Shown one piece after another: positions 22,781 through 40,810 of a DNA stretch of 64,000 bases. The position numbers and the translations under genes were made by a program. The stretch comes from Lunularia cruciata. Lineage: Eukaryota; Streptophyta; Marchantiopsida; Lunulariales; Lunulariaceae. The notes below the pieces were generated by a model, which made no database searches, was not told the origin of the DNA, and worked only from the letters and a program-made list of their open reading frames with translations. The stretch is taken from assembly GCA_948567375.1 (NCBI GenBank), contig OX419756.1, positions 2,237,001 to 2,301,000 on the forward strand, read 5' to 3'. Numbering within the stretch: the first letter of the stretch is position 1; the number at the start of each line of letters is the position of its first letter.

Positions 22781-23140
22781 ATCAAAAGCAAATGATAATT
22801 GAAAATTCTCAATGAAACACTAAATATCAAAAAGACTAAAAAATGAGCACTATGTTTAGACTACAAGCCGCTTTACATAAGGAGTGCAATGATAAAAAAG
22901 AGAGAATGAGAGAGAGAGATATATACAAGTGATTAGATGATTCTCTTTATTGCCAAGTTTGGTTCCATTAGTTCCTAAATTGATTGTTATGGAGATCTTT
23001 GTAAGAAGATTTGAGTGCATTTAGATTTAGAATGAAGTGATTACTTTAGCATGAGAGAGATAGATTGGAAATAAATTTTCCTTGTCTCTTGGTTTCATAC
23101 CCCGGTTCCATTGAAATTTAGTTTGAAAACTTTAGACATA
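22781..23140. other. AT-rich stretch, nothing recognised
   Basis: No supported feature; a short GA-rich run (GAGAGAGAGA) lies near 22,910. Confidence 0.3.
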
Positions 23141-23364
23141 TGAAATAGAAGATGATTTCTTATGGTTTTTACGGTTAGCATTTACTAATATGAGATGAGA
23201 CATGATTGGGTTGTGGTTTTTCAAGTATGAGGAGATGCAAGATGTAGCATCTTGTGTTACTGTTTTTTTGGTGTGCTAGCTATGAATTTAATTCTCCATG
23301 GAGGCCTATTTAGGGTGGCTTCAGATATTCCATACCTGAAGTGTTATAGGCACTTTACCTTGCA

Positions 23365-23766
23365 ATGGTAAAAACTTATGTGAGGAAGATGCATAAGGAA
23401 TATGAATGGATAAAATGGGATACTCACATGATAGATGAATGCATCAATATTTTTGACACTTGTGACTACACATATAACATCATTCCCTTCATTGATTATT
23501 TCAAGGATACAAATCTAGTCTTCAAAATGGTTAACATCTCTATCAAGTTGTATTTTGAGGCTATTTTAAGGTTAGTTTTCCATCCTCCTGCTTATTCTAT
23601 AGGCTTTCTTGTGAAGTCCTATAGAATAATCTATAGGACTTCACAAGATTATCTAGCCTCATCATCAATGATGAGGCTAGATAATCTTTTTTTCTTAGCA
23701 CTTGATAGATTGAAATATGATCATTTGGGTGAGTTAACATGGTTTTTATTTCTTGTATGTTCATGA
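23365..23766 (+). pseudogene. LINE copy ii: finger segment remnant
   Basis: The frame begins VKTYVRKMHKEYEWIKWDTHM, equivalent to VKTHVGRMHKDYDW.TWD in the 54.6-kb copy. The two Cys of the finger are not retained in this frame; the two His partners partly are (H lost at the first, MH kept). The last third of the frame is made of the inverted repeats at 23,607-23,688 and is not LINE coding sequence. Confidence 0.7.
23607..23688. repeat. two back-to-back perfect hairpins
   Basis: Hairpin 1: arms 23,607-23,624 and 23,631-23,648 (18 bp, 6-base loop). Hairpin 2: arms 23,645-23,664 and 23,669-23,688 (20 bp, 4-base loop). Both are perfect and share the bases between them, giving a compact double stem of 82 bp. 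A run of seven T follows. This block is not seen in the LINE copy at 51.6-54.8 kb. Confidence 0.9.
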
Positions 23767-25542
23767 TGGTGTATTTATTATAATAGAAGGTGGCATACAT
23801 GGTAAAGAGAGGTGGTTGCTAGATAAATAGATTTGAGCTAAGGATTGGGCTCCCTTTCAAGAGGAGTTTGTCTAGGCTGCATATTTTAGGAGACAATTCC
23901 AACCACAAAATACTACATATCCCACTTGGTTACAATAGTGTATGTTCTTGGGTCAAGCTAGAGAGTATAGTAGTGTACTATGAGCCCTAATGCCTTTATA
24001 TATTGCTAGTTACATTGACAAGACTATCTACTCTTTATACTTATTATATCATCTATAAAGAGAAAAAAATACAAGTCTTGGAGTATTAGCCTAAGAAGTT
24101 GTTATGTGTTGTTGGATTGCTTTTTGCACATCCATGGTGTATAGCTCTCAATTCTTCAAAGGAGGATTTTCAAGGATCATTTATGAGCATCTTAAAATTG
24201 CTTTGATAATCCTTCTTGTAGTTTTACATAGATGTTCCAAGTGGCTACAATAGTAGCAAGGGTAAAGATTCCTATATTAATTAGTCAAGCATTAGGTGCT
24301 AAGTAGAGGATAGCCTTCATGTGGATGATCTTCCCCTACTAGGATATTCACTAGTTACATTTTGTATACTTTCCTCTAACATTGCTTGTTGACCAACCTA
24401 TCTACTTCAAATAATTCCTCCTTCTTCTTCGTATATGAGAGCTTTTGATAAGAGGACCATGGGAGTCCTTGGTGATATCATCAGACCATGGAACTTTGAA
24501 GTTGTAACAAGGGATTTTGCATATAGATATATATATATATCTACAAATCTTATGCAAAAGGGTTAGCCTACTATCTATACGTGGAGGGGATTGTAGCTAT
24601 AGCATATTTTTAGGTAGTTGTTCATTCTTGACAACTCTACTTTATTCCTATTTTATGGTTAATTGATAAGTTAATTTTGGAGATGGATGTGATTGAGGTG
24701 GAGAAGGGATGTTTTTCTATGTATATACTATTGTAGAAGAGAAGAGAAAATGTAGCTTTACATGTACAAGATGGAATTCTATTCTTTTCCTCTTTGCCTT
24801 TTGATTGGACCAAGGGTTTGGATCCTTCTTTGACAAACATATAATTTTAGCAAGCTCTACATTCTCTCCTAGTTGAGACATCTATTTTAGTTGTGCTACT
24901 AGGGTATATATTTGCTCCTTGTCTTGCAAGTATACATTTATTGGATCTTGCTCAACCTTGTATTTGGGCATTTTGACTCATGATTCAAACACACCCTATC
25001 AAGGTGCATACAAACAATCCAATACCTATAGTAGCTCCTATCACACCTATTACTTTATCTATAATGATGAGTTTTCTGCCTAGGTTTGGTCCACCTAATT
25101 GCATCTTAATCATTAACTTGTGTGTATAGTACTACCTTAGATGCAACAAGGGTCTATATGACCTATATCCCGTCTAGAGGATAAAGGATAGCTACCCATG
25201 ATGCCATAAAAATAATAGTGTTTGCATGGCACATAAGAGTAGATATCTCACTTGGAAAGGGCAGTGGTATACTATGCAAATAATACAAGTGGTTTCAAAC
25301 ATGTATCCGGTTTGAGATGAGCAAGTGATAGTGGCAGATATTGTGGATATAGATCCCCTGCAATGTAGTTGTGGAGGGAGTTATTACCAACCGCAAATAA
25401 AACAACAATAGCTAAAGTCTCTAAATTTATTGGTGTACAATAAATTCATCTCTTTGTTCCACTAGCTTTAGAGTTATATGGAATGATGGATATGGTATTT
25501 GACATTCATCAAGGAGTATACAAAAATCTACTATAAGTTAAG

Positions 25543-25756
25543 ATGTACCACTCTCACTTTTCTATTTTTTGGTTTATATTAGACAACTTGTATACAATGT
25601 TTTGTAAACTGGCTACTACAATCCACAGAAGAGAAATCACAAGTGATGTTTTTAGATTCTCAAGTAGTGTGTGTAGACCATATGATTTATATAGGTTTGA
25701 TATTTTAGTTGCAGGAAGACGGATTTGTCATCCCTGCACTATTGGACCTTAGCCTC
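25543..25756 (+). pseudogene. LINE copy ii: C-terminal (endonuclease-like) end
   Basis: The frame contains IHRREIT.DV, VCRPYDLYRFDIL and ends TIGP-stop, matching IHRRAITLGDV, VCRPYDLHSSDIL and DSIGA-stop of the 51.7-kb copy. It fixes the 3' coding end of the LINE and shows that the 3' untranslated segment begins at the same place in both copies. Confidence 0.75.
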
Positions 25757-25822
25757 ATTTTCCTCTTAGGTTTTATCCTTGTAAGGCTTGAGGGAGTCCT
25801 CAAATCCTATTCGGGTCTGGCC
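25757..25822 (+). repeat. LINE 3' box, copy 1 (end of LINE copy ii)
   Basis: CCTTGTAAGGCTTGAGGGAG followed by a degraded CGGGTCTGGCC matches the 3' box of the other copies (TTGTACGGCTTGATGGGG ... ACGCGGTCGCC). It directly follows the LINE stop codon. Confidence 0.65.
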
Positions 25823-26281
25823 TACACTTAACAAAACAAAAAGAGACTCTAGGTTTCTTGGATCCCCTCTCAAACTCGATTCCCATTGCAAAAAATTCTC
25901 CTTCCTTGTCATAGCACAACTGTCGCCGTTTGTCTCCGCAGTCGACCTGTATTCTTCTGCAGACGATGAAATCTGGTAACATATTGAAACCGATGAAATA
26001 TAAGGTGATTATCGAGTCCTCATAATGGGACACCGTTTAACGAAACTAACATAAATATTCATCTCTTATCATTGTTGTTTATAGTGGCTAACCAAACCAT
26101 TTTTCACTAACCATATCAACATTTGACCATCCAAAATTGAAATCGACGATATGAATGAAAATATTGAACATGGTTGGATTGCCAGAAGTCATCGGTACAA
26201 CTTTCAACCCGTAAATGTAATGTATTTGGCAAGTAAATCTCGAGCAGACTGTTTTAGTTATAATAAAACCGTCTCATAGAA
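25823..26281. other. start of gene island, no gene
   Basis: Base composition changes here from CpG-poor to CpG-containing. No open frame with recognisable content. Confidence 0.3.
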
Positions 26282-26458
26282 ACCCAAAAAGCTATTAATT
26301 TGCAATTCGATAATCACATTCTTTAACCTCTCAGTATTTTCAAATTTTCTATCATCTTCCTTGTACACGACCCAAAAAGCTATCACTTTGTAATTCGAAT
26401 TTTCACATTCTTTAACCTCTCATTATTTTCAATTTTCTATCATCGCCCATGTACACGA
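26282..26458. repeat. two-unit 88-bp tandem duplication
   Basis: Unit 26,282-26,369 and unit 26,370-26,458 both start ACCCAAAAAGCTAT and end GTACACGA, with about nine-tenths identity by eye. No coding content. Confidence 0.9.
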
Positions 26459-26665
26459 TTAGCGGTAAAGTTTTACGAGGAAGTCATCAGCGCAACCAAT
26501 TCATGGAAGATTAACCCTTCAGTTTTTAAATAAATTTTCGGTAAATATTCAACGATCATCAAAGAGAATTATTTATCAGTTCACCGTACGATTTGTATAG
26601 TTCAAATATCTTAGGGACGATAGAGCAGATTTCTCTTACCTAAACTATCAGGTGTGTAGTTTCCA

Positions 26666-26742
26666 TTTACCTTCTTTGTCCTCCCCTTGCCTGGCTTGAT
26701 GGGCCTTGCGATCCTTCTTGCTATCACACGGAGTCGCATTTT
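26666..26742 (+). repeat. LINE 3' box, copy 2 (diverged)
   Basis: TTTACCTTCTTTGTC, then GGCTTGATGGGCC, then GGAGTCGCATTTT follow the order and spacing of the 3' box. No LINE coding sequence precedes it. Confidence 0.65.
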
Positions 26743-26924
26743 CGGATTACTACTATCACTTCACTTTTGCTATTGACACCTCACCTATTCTCTATGGTAC
26801 ACCTGTGGTCTCGCGTCTGAACCTAACTAAATATCGGGAAGGGTGCAGCGCAATGCAATGACCGCGGCGAGGCCATGTCACCTTTGCCTGGTCATGGGTA
26901 ACTGTAATAAGTAAGAAGCTGTAT

Positions 26925-27045
26925 AACAACGGCAGTTTAGCCGCATGTTACCTTTTTTTCTCTCCCTTGTACGGCTTGATGGGGGTCTTCCCATCTTTCA
27001 TTTTTCCTACGCGGTCGCCTTTTACTTCTACAACAACGGCAGTTT
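26925..27045 (+). mobile_element. 93-bp LINE-tail insertion with 14-bp target duplication (3' box, copy 3)
   Basis: The direct repeat AACAACGGCAGTTT occurs at 26,925-26,938 and 27,032-27,045. Between them lie 93 bases: ATGTTACC, then CTCTCCCTTGTACGGC, TTGATGGGGGTCTTCCC and TACGCGGTCGCC, which is the LINE 3' box with a few bases of the 3' UTR. The upstream word ATGTTACC also precedes the box after the stop codon of the LINE at 51.7 kb. This has the form of a severely 5'-truncated LINE insertion or a minimal SINE-like rider. Confidence 0.8.
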
Positions 27046-28142
27046 GCTTTCTAAGAATTTAAAGAGTTTGTTAGAGGATAATTAGAGTCGATATTCATGC
27101 GAGCCCCTTCTCTAGCCATCATAAGGATATCTCTCTATTTTACGAAGAAACACACTCTCGTGTATATATTCATATATGTGCCGCATCCAATAAAAAGGAA
27201 AATTCAAAACTGTGAATTCCGTGACAAGAAAAGTAGAGTGATAAAGTATATATAAGAAAAGAAAAGAAGGAGAAATGAACTAAGAAAAAACTAAAATCAA
27301 CTGAAAAAACAAAGGATTGGATAGTTATTCTGGTGGAGAAGAGTAATTTGCATTATTATATTATAGCATTAAAATATAACTCACTTGTATTTTCTTGTGT
27401 AATATGGTAGGTCACTAAAATCTAAAGTACTTGTAGTTGTTGTGTGAAATGGCATGTCATTAAATCTGATATACTTTTATGACTTGTTCTTGTGTGAGAT
27501 TACATGTACTTTTATAGAATGGAATAGATGACCTTTTAACCTACACTAGCAAGTTTACCTACTTCCGAAAAACGTAGATGCCCGCTATTTTGGTTTGTCC
27601 GACCAGCTCCTCAGTTTGAGTGTATCACGGTATCTAGGGTAATATCTGATCAATCTCGGGCGCCGGTTATCTAGGGTGCACTTTTTGGATGGAATGTGGT
27701 TGCCTTAAAACGAACAACATGTCCCATGGGTTTGATGTCCCATCAGTTTCAGTTTTATCCTTGTTGGGTTTGATGTGATCTTTCTAGCCTTCTTGTTAAC
27801 CTTTGCAATGTGCGGGTCGATCGAATTAGGGATTGAGCTTCATCAATTTGGGTTTCTTTCCTTCCGCAAGTCAAAATCTGCCCGAGAATTTCATCCATCT
27901 GCTGGACGTTTCTGTAGGCTTCTGAGGTAAGTTTAATTTTAGTTGCTGTGTCCCACTCGACCCCACCTACCGTGGCCCACTGCATAGAACAATATAGTCG
28001 CTTGTCAGTCAAGTGTCTGATGACGATGCGAGTCCACAGAAGATTCAATGCGGGACAGCATTCTTTCTTAGGACGGATCAACGATACCCAAAGCATGCCT
28101 ACGTCAGCAGGTAGCTTGACCAATTGCGTCTCTCGTGCCGAT

Positions 28143-28206
28143 CTCTCTCTTGTACGGCTTGATGGGGTCTTCCCATCCTTCGGTTTTCCTACGCGGTCGC
28201 CTTTTC
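28143..28206 (+). repeat. LINE 3' box, copy 4
   Basis: CTCTCTTGTACGGCTTGATG then CTTCCCATCCTTCGG and CTACGCGGTCGCC are almost identical to copy 3. The 6-base word CCGATC occurs on both sides (28,138 and 28,209) and may be a short target duplication, but this is weak. Confidence 0.8.
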
Positions 28207-30458
28207 CCCCGATCGTTGCGCACGAAGAGAATTAGCAGACAGTTACATCGTCGAAAAATTCGACGATTTTTCCAGTGTTCATGCATAGTAGGGCTCTATT
28301 CGACATATTGTCTGGATTTTGGTCTTCCAGAGTCTTCGTGAATCGTAGCAACAGGGTTCTACCACTTCTTAGAACCCAATAGAAATAATGTAGAATTTGG
28401 GGTTTGAATTCGAGTGGTGCAAGTTGGGGTCGCGAAATCTCTATTTATGTCCCCAGCTTATGCACTGATACAGTTGGGAACGTTCCTGGTTAAGCGGGTG
28501 TACGGCATACACAGCAGTCGTCTGAGCTTCCCGCAGTCTCAACTGTTATGACTAATGTCGGATCAGCTGACACAAATGTCTGGATGGTCACGGAAGCTGT
28601 GAAACAAATACTACCTTAAAATCAGATTTAGGATGGAGTGCCGCTCCTGTCTGTCTGCTCAACTATGAGCAGACAGATTTCTCCGAACGTTCACTGATCG
28701 ACACACTTGTCTTCGCCTGACCACCGCGTATGTCCTTATCAGCAAACAGCGTGGATACTCACGCGTGATGCACTTCAGGCCTCCTCAAATTATCCACTAT
28801 GAGATGACAGTCTTTCGAGATGTCGATTTTAATATAAGCTCGACTTTCGGAATTCCACTGTGAGATCCGAGAGAAAGATTTTAAAATGATTCTACACAAG
28901 ATGAGCGAATTTGCCAGCATACAAAGATCATATTGATTTCTCTCCTCGGCCGAGCTCCTTTCTCCACGAAAATGTACGTGTTGGCTTGGCTTGGCTTTGG
29001 CTGTGAAGAGATCTCGAAAGTACGAGAAACGTTCACATACGGCAACGTGAGGGAAAAGACCATCATAGTCCAGGCCCTGAGCTGTATTCGGCACGTGGGT
29101 TGGTGACCTTAGGCTTGTTTAACAACAATCAAATCAAACAATAAATCAGACTCCCGTTGTGCGTTTTGATAAAACAGACAGACGAGATGAGAGTTCTAGA
29201 ACATGAACAGGGATCTAAGCCTCTGCCGGCTTGTGAAGGTTTATTAAACGGTTTGCGGGCTACAGTACGAGGAGGGGACCACGTGAATGGTGTGTGTGTG
29301 GGGCCAGGAAATGGTCGCTCTTCTTCGTCGTAGCTGAGTCAGCTTAAAGGAGCAGCAGTACGTCGAACGGGCTGGGGCAGTAAATGCACGAGCGCGTATA
29401 CACTACTGTATCTGTTAAAACTCGACGCGCATAAGCTAAACCCACAGCTCAGCCAGACTGGTCCTCTTATCCTGCTCGTACTTTGTTGAACAAGTCATTG
29501 GGTTGACTTTGCCGCTTCAACACAGTCAAAATTTCTCTGAACTGTGAGAGTGAGCAAAGTAAAGCGAAAAGCAAAGTAGTGGCTGAGAGTTAATCTAATC
29601 TGCAGAATCATTGAGTGTCCGGACATTTTACCGGACAAGGGACAATTGTTTGACGGGGTGAAATCTCCTTGTGATGCAATTGAACGCAGGCGAAGAGGAA
29701 AAAGTGGTGGGAGGAGGCGGACGCCATTGACCAAAACGACGTCGTGATTAGAGGCTTGGATAACGAAGGTCTTACATTTACGATTCATCTACTAGTCTTT
29801 TTTAGTTCAGCTCAAGAGGTAGAGGCTGTCTGTCACCAGGTGAGGAGAGATGGGAAGGATGAAGGAAACTTCCAACAGAAGGAAAATATGAGGCGGCCTC
29901 AGAACGAGCGCCAATGGTGTCTGGGTTCGTGTGAAGATAGGAATAGTGGTTCTATCTCTTGATATCTCTCGCGCTAAGTATGAGAGACTGTTCACGGGCC
30001 GTGAATATGCGACCGATGACACAAAAGCAGCCCCCGAAAGAAGAAAATTGTTTGTTTAATGAGTGTGTACTGCGAACACCCGAATCGCCGGGCTCGTAGA
30101 GAAAATCAGCAAAGGGATACTGCAACTATGGGCTCTGTCCTCTTGGAATGTTTAGGATCAGGAAGGCGATAATTGAATCTGTAGAAACAGACAGAGTTTT
30201 TATTTGTACATTTCACAACGTTTGGATGAACAGGTGACAAAAGAGGAGAGGAGCGAAATTACGCAACCGTTGCTGGATTACAATTCAGCTCTAGTTTCTC
30301 AACGAGAATATAGTGGTGCCATTCAACAGTTTAGGAGTAGGACGGTTTATTGTTCCTAGGATCAACATTGTTGTCAACTCAAGAGGATCTTACAGGCACC
30401 GAATCCGAGGGCATCTGGACATTTGGAGGTGGCAGATTCGAGTTAGTGATTCAAGAGC
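28207..30458. other. intergenic upstream of the receptor kinase, no gene supported
   Basis: Several open frames of 60-111 codons overlap on both strands. None shows a domain, a signal peptide with splice continuity, or similarity that I recognise. The kinase promoter must lie in the right part, but no clear TATA box was found. Confidence 0.35.
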
Positions 30459-30650
30459 ATGTATGTAGTTGAATCGACAGGTATATACACCTCAAGTTTG
30501 GAGGATTCGCTTGGATTGTTGTCAGAAGAATGGAAGGAGCGGCATCTCAGCAGAGCCGCTTGTCACTCTACTGGGGATGCAGCTGAGAAACATCTCGTCC
30601 TTCTGTGTCGAGAGAGAGGATCCCGGGGGAAAAGGTTTTGGGCAACGGTG
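30459..30650 (+). other. leader upstream of kinase start: in-frame upstream ATG
   Basis: An ATG at 30,459 is in frame with the kinase start and no stop intervenes. It would add 64 hydrophilic residues before the signal peptide and bury it, so the ATG at 30,651 (good context, ACGGTGATGG) is preferred. If the transcript starts upstream, this ATG could affect translation. Confidence 0.4.
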
Positions 30651-37681
<7,031 letters not shown>

Positions 37682-40204
37682 AACGTACAAACAGGCAGGC
37701 AGACAGAGAAAACAATAGCCTTCCCATCGGCATCATCACAGCGGAAATTTCCGCTGTCTCAGTGTTTCCCTTAAGGAATTTTCGGCCACCATTTTGTCAG
37801 GAATTGTGTAAATATTGGAGCTGTAGAGTAACAGAATTGCGGATTTTCACCGTCGGGTCATCCGTCTGTGGTGCCTGTAGACGATCAGACCACGAACCTG
37901 CTCTCAACATTCGACCCAGCACGAGGGGTCCATTTAGATAGCTGCACGCTTAGTCAGGTCGCGGCTGCGATTGAACACTCCGGCCCGCGGAAGCTAGGAC
38001 AATCGCTGTGACGATACGATAGTAAATTTTTTTCGCGTTGTATCATAGTTGGTTATCAATACAGAAATATCATGCGTTCTTCCTAAGAAAGAAATGTAAT
38101 CTGATCTTGACCGACTCATAGTTCCTTGCAAAAGAGAGTCCATGGAATCGCTGGGTTAGGCCAACCAACCCTAACCCTTAACTCCCCCTTTGACAATGAG
38201 GAAACCGGGACGTCCATGACTGACGTCCGCGCGGTCCCCGCTGCGCGGCGAAGTTGACATCCCGTCACGGGAGATCTAGCAAACCGTGAAACTTTTGGAC
38301 ATTCCCGGCACAGCGAACATATCTGTGAAGAGAAGGCGGTTGGGACCTTACGAAACTATCGCGAAATATAAAGAACCCGGTATATAATCGTGCTTTGTTT
38401 TCCGGAACGAGACAGTTTCTCGAGCTCAAGGTCCCTCCCTTCTAAAACACACGGTGACTAAGTTCGGCACGCTCCGATCCATGACAGAATATGATGACTA
38501 CAATCAGTAATGATGATCATTGCCTGACTCATGTGTTCAATTTTAATGCTAGTTAGTGTAAACACCCTGTTATTGCATGCATTTTCATGGGACAGTAATA
38601 TTTCCAGAAATTAACAAAGATGCGTTAGGTGGTTAAAAGTATGTACATGTACAAAGCGACCTTGAGTGGCCATAGCTAGTGCTTACTTAACTGTATATGC
38701 TTGGTGATCAATTTTGCCGGATCTTTATCGGCTGGAATCTAGTATCTGCTGTAGTGGATAACGTTTCTCAAAACTCCCGGTGCATGTCAAAAGGTGTTTA
38801 CTTCACCTTGTGATCCAGGGTGGAGCTGTCCTAACATCAAGTTCTAAATTCTTAAGTACCGAATCGTCAACAAGCACACACATTAACCTCAATTGTTAGG
38901 GGTGAGAATTGCTTGCTGTACACTGCCACTGACTGCAGGTTCTTGCAGATGTCATATGTATTGATTGATATCAGATACCGATATTGAATCTAGCACTCTA
39001 GCTATGCATGTCTGCAGAGGAATACCAGTTACGCACATGAGCAGGAACCACGTACCGTGCTCCGTCCGAATTTCTGCATTACAGATCTCTCCCGTAAAGG
39101 AAGATCTATTCTGGGGATGAAAGTCACTTGGAGTTCTCAAAGCTATTGCAACCGATTGAACATGTACGAAAATTGACGAGAGTGCAATCTCATTGCCGAA
39201 ATTGGGTGAGCGCTTGTCTGTTCAACCTTTTTGTCTGTATGGACTGTAGATAGGGACATGGAGTGTTCTGTGTTTGAAGTCTGGGAGATCAGGTAGGTGC
39301 CCCTTAAGATGCTCGTTTCCATGCTAACTAGACTCCACTCTTCAAACTGCCTAGGTGGACGAATCCTGGAACTAATCATGTGCCGGGTAAGATCTAGAAT
39401 AATTCCTGGTAAATATCTATCCTGTTTTACAGCCTGTGGATAAACTTTTGAAATAAAGCAGAAGTAGCTCAACCATGAGATGATCGCCAGGTCTTTGAAT
39501 AGTGTTAATCATGGACCTTCTCAAAATCTGTAATTCAGATTATTCACTTGTACAAAGATATTTCCCGCGGCCAGTAGTTTCTGTTAACAGAAATATAAAC
39601 ACACAGGCCTAGAACAATAACATCAAGCTGTTAACGTCATTGCATCATAATCAACAAGCTAAATCCAATTCGCAGCTGTAGTTACCATATATCTACATTT
39701 CTGATCAGCTGAAACTGAAACTGATGGACAATGATATTATCAAACACTTAGAGCCGTCAGCACGAGCAGAGATTAATTTAAAGCGAAAATCGGACTTATA
39801 GAGGTTACTTGGAGATTTGGACAGTTAAAGATCAGCAGCAGCGCAGTTTGGGGACAATGAAAACTACATGGAAAAGGTAGTATTTTATTCCATATCATAG
39901 GAGACGGATACACGAGCAGACTTGATACATGCATATAAATACATGGCGTCCTAAGCTTGCAGATATGATTTCACGTACCATACGAGCTTTATTGAGATAA
40001 GATTATGAGCCCGGGGTTCTTGTCACCTTCTTAGTGACCATTTGACTCTCAGGGAGGTCAAGGGGCCATGTTTGATTCATGGAACTAATCCGAAATGAGA
40101 AAGGACTGCTACAAGGTCTTGTCATGAAAATGACAAGATTTACAAGAACTACTCCGCAAGGCGACGTTCTCTCCACTTAGGCTTCGTGTATCACGCGTGG
40201 AGCT
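37682..40204. other. intergenic between kinase and LTP-like gene 1
   Basis: No supported gene. Short open frames only. The kinase 3' UTR must be at the left end, but no canonical AATAAA was found within the first few hundred bases. Confidence 0.3.
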
Positions 40205-40754
40205 CTAGATCTGTGCAGGAAAAGTATAACCTGTAAAATTCGATACAAGTTTCAAACTATTATGATTTCCACGGAAAAGATATTTTTTGATTGTTAACTC
40301 TAAGATGCAAAAGTATTATATTCCAACTGTAGATATTTTAAATAGAATGAATCAGAAATTTACTTGAACATTTGCAGCCACCAGGCTCGAGTGGAAATGC
40401 GCACTTGTGTGGGAGGTTGAGACGTGGGACCAAGTTATGCCCGGGTGGCAACTGCGCAAGACGCACAAGAAATCCCTTGCACAGACAGTTTCCACTAAGG
40501 GAATTAATTCTCTGGCAACAGTCATTGCTTGGATCCGGTTCTCTTCGGCCGTCACTGAAGTCCCTGCAACTGACTTCTATGGGCTTGAATTGATTATCTG
40601 TCATTCCACATAATCTTGGATACAGTGTACAACCACCAGACTGAGCGATATCTATACCTTGAGCGCTGGTGATGATGGTCATCACCATAACTCCAAGAGC
40701 AGGAGCAATCAGTGCTTTCAAAATCATCTTGAACACAGATACAGACACAGACAT
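40205..40754 (-). CDS. lipid-transfer-protein-like secreted protein 1, 2 exons, 138 aa
   Basis: Minus-strand exons 40,754-40,364 and 40,230-40,205, GT-AG intron of 133 bp, phase 1. The N-terminus is a signal peptide (hydrophobic core LIAPALGVMVMTII). The mature part has Cys spacing C-x6-C-x13-C-x15-CC-x9-CxC-x25-C-x8-CxC. This contains the eight-cysteine LTP/2S-albumin pattern plus one extra Cys at each end. Such proteins form a four-helix, disulphide-held lipid pocket in the wall or apoplast. The second exon adds SYTFPAQI and a stop. The start could also be Met 10. A TATA-like stretch lies at 40,796-40,810. Paralogous to the gene at 45.5 kb. Confidence 0.82.
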
Positions 40755-40795
40755 TATTCAGTCAAGTAAGACTATCTTACTACCATCCAAGGAAA

Positions 40796-40810
40796 TATAC
40801 ATATATATAC
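40796..40810 (-). promoter_or_regulatory. TATA-like element of LTP-like gene 1
   Basis: On the minus strand TATATATGTATA lies 42-56 bases before the ATG at 40,754. The distance is short for a plant TATA plus leader but workable, and would fit better with Met 10 as the start. Confidence 0.4.

Larger units (their letters stand above)
23140..25830 (+). mobile_element. LINE copy ii, plus strand, with central RT deleted
   Basis: It is collinear with the minus-strand LINE at 51.65-54.83 kb. Anchors are GGGTTGTGGTTTT near 23,215; the finger segment (KMHKEYEW); GAGAGCTTTTGATA-GAGGA near 24,440 (matching LRAFDRRIMGV in the other copy); DWTxGL near 24,810; and the C-terminal CRPYDLYRFDIL at 25,670-25,720, ending IG-stop as in the other copy. 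The segment between about 23,760 and 24,400 is too short for the RT core. The sequence is CpG-poor and full of stops. Confidence 0.8.

Noticed and set aside
23645..23705. Helitron 3' end (hairpin followed by CTRR)
   Set aside because: The hairpin is followed by T-rich sequence and CTTAG, without CTRR at the right distance, and no Helitron protein or 5' TC end was found.
27755..28123. 122-codon minus-strand open frame left of the LINE box at 28.1 kb
   Set aside because: It shows no domain, signal peptide or splice continuity and overlaps open frames on the other strand. The adjacent frame at 28,104-28,286 is a translation of the LINE 3' box, not a protein.
28759..29094. 111-codon minus-strand open frame
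   Set aside because: No recognisable similarity, and there is a competing frame (28,881-29,066) over the same bases. Length is within chance for DNA of this composition.
29495..30022. Overlapping frames upstream of the kinase as extra exons
   Set aside because: No splice sites link them to exon 1 in phase, and the kinase already has a complete N-terminus with a signal peptide.
30459..30650. Upstream in-frame ATG as the start of the receptor kinase
   Set aside because: It would place 64 hydrophilic residues before the signal peptide. The ATG at 30,651 gives a normal signal peptide.
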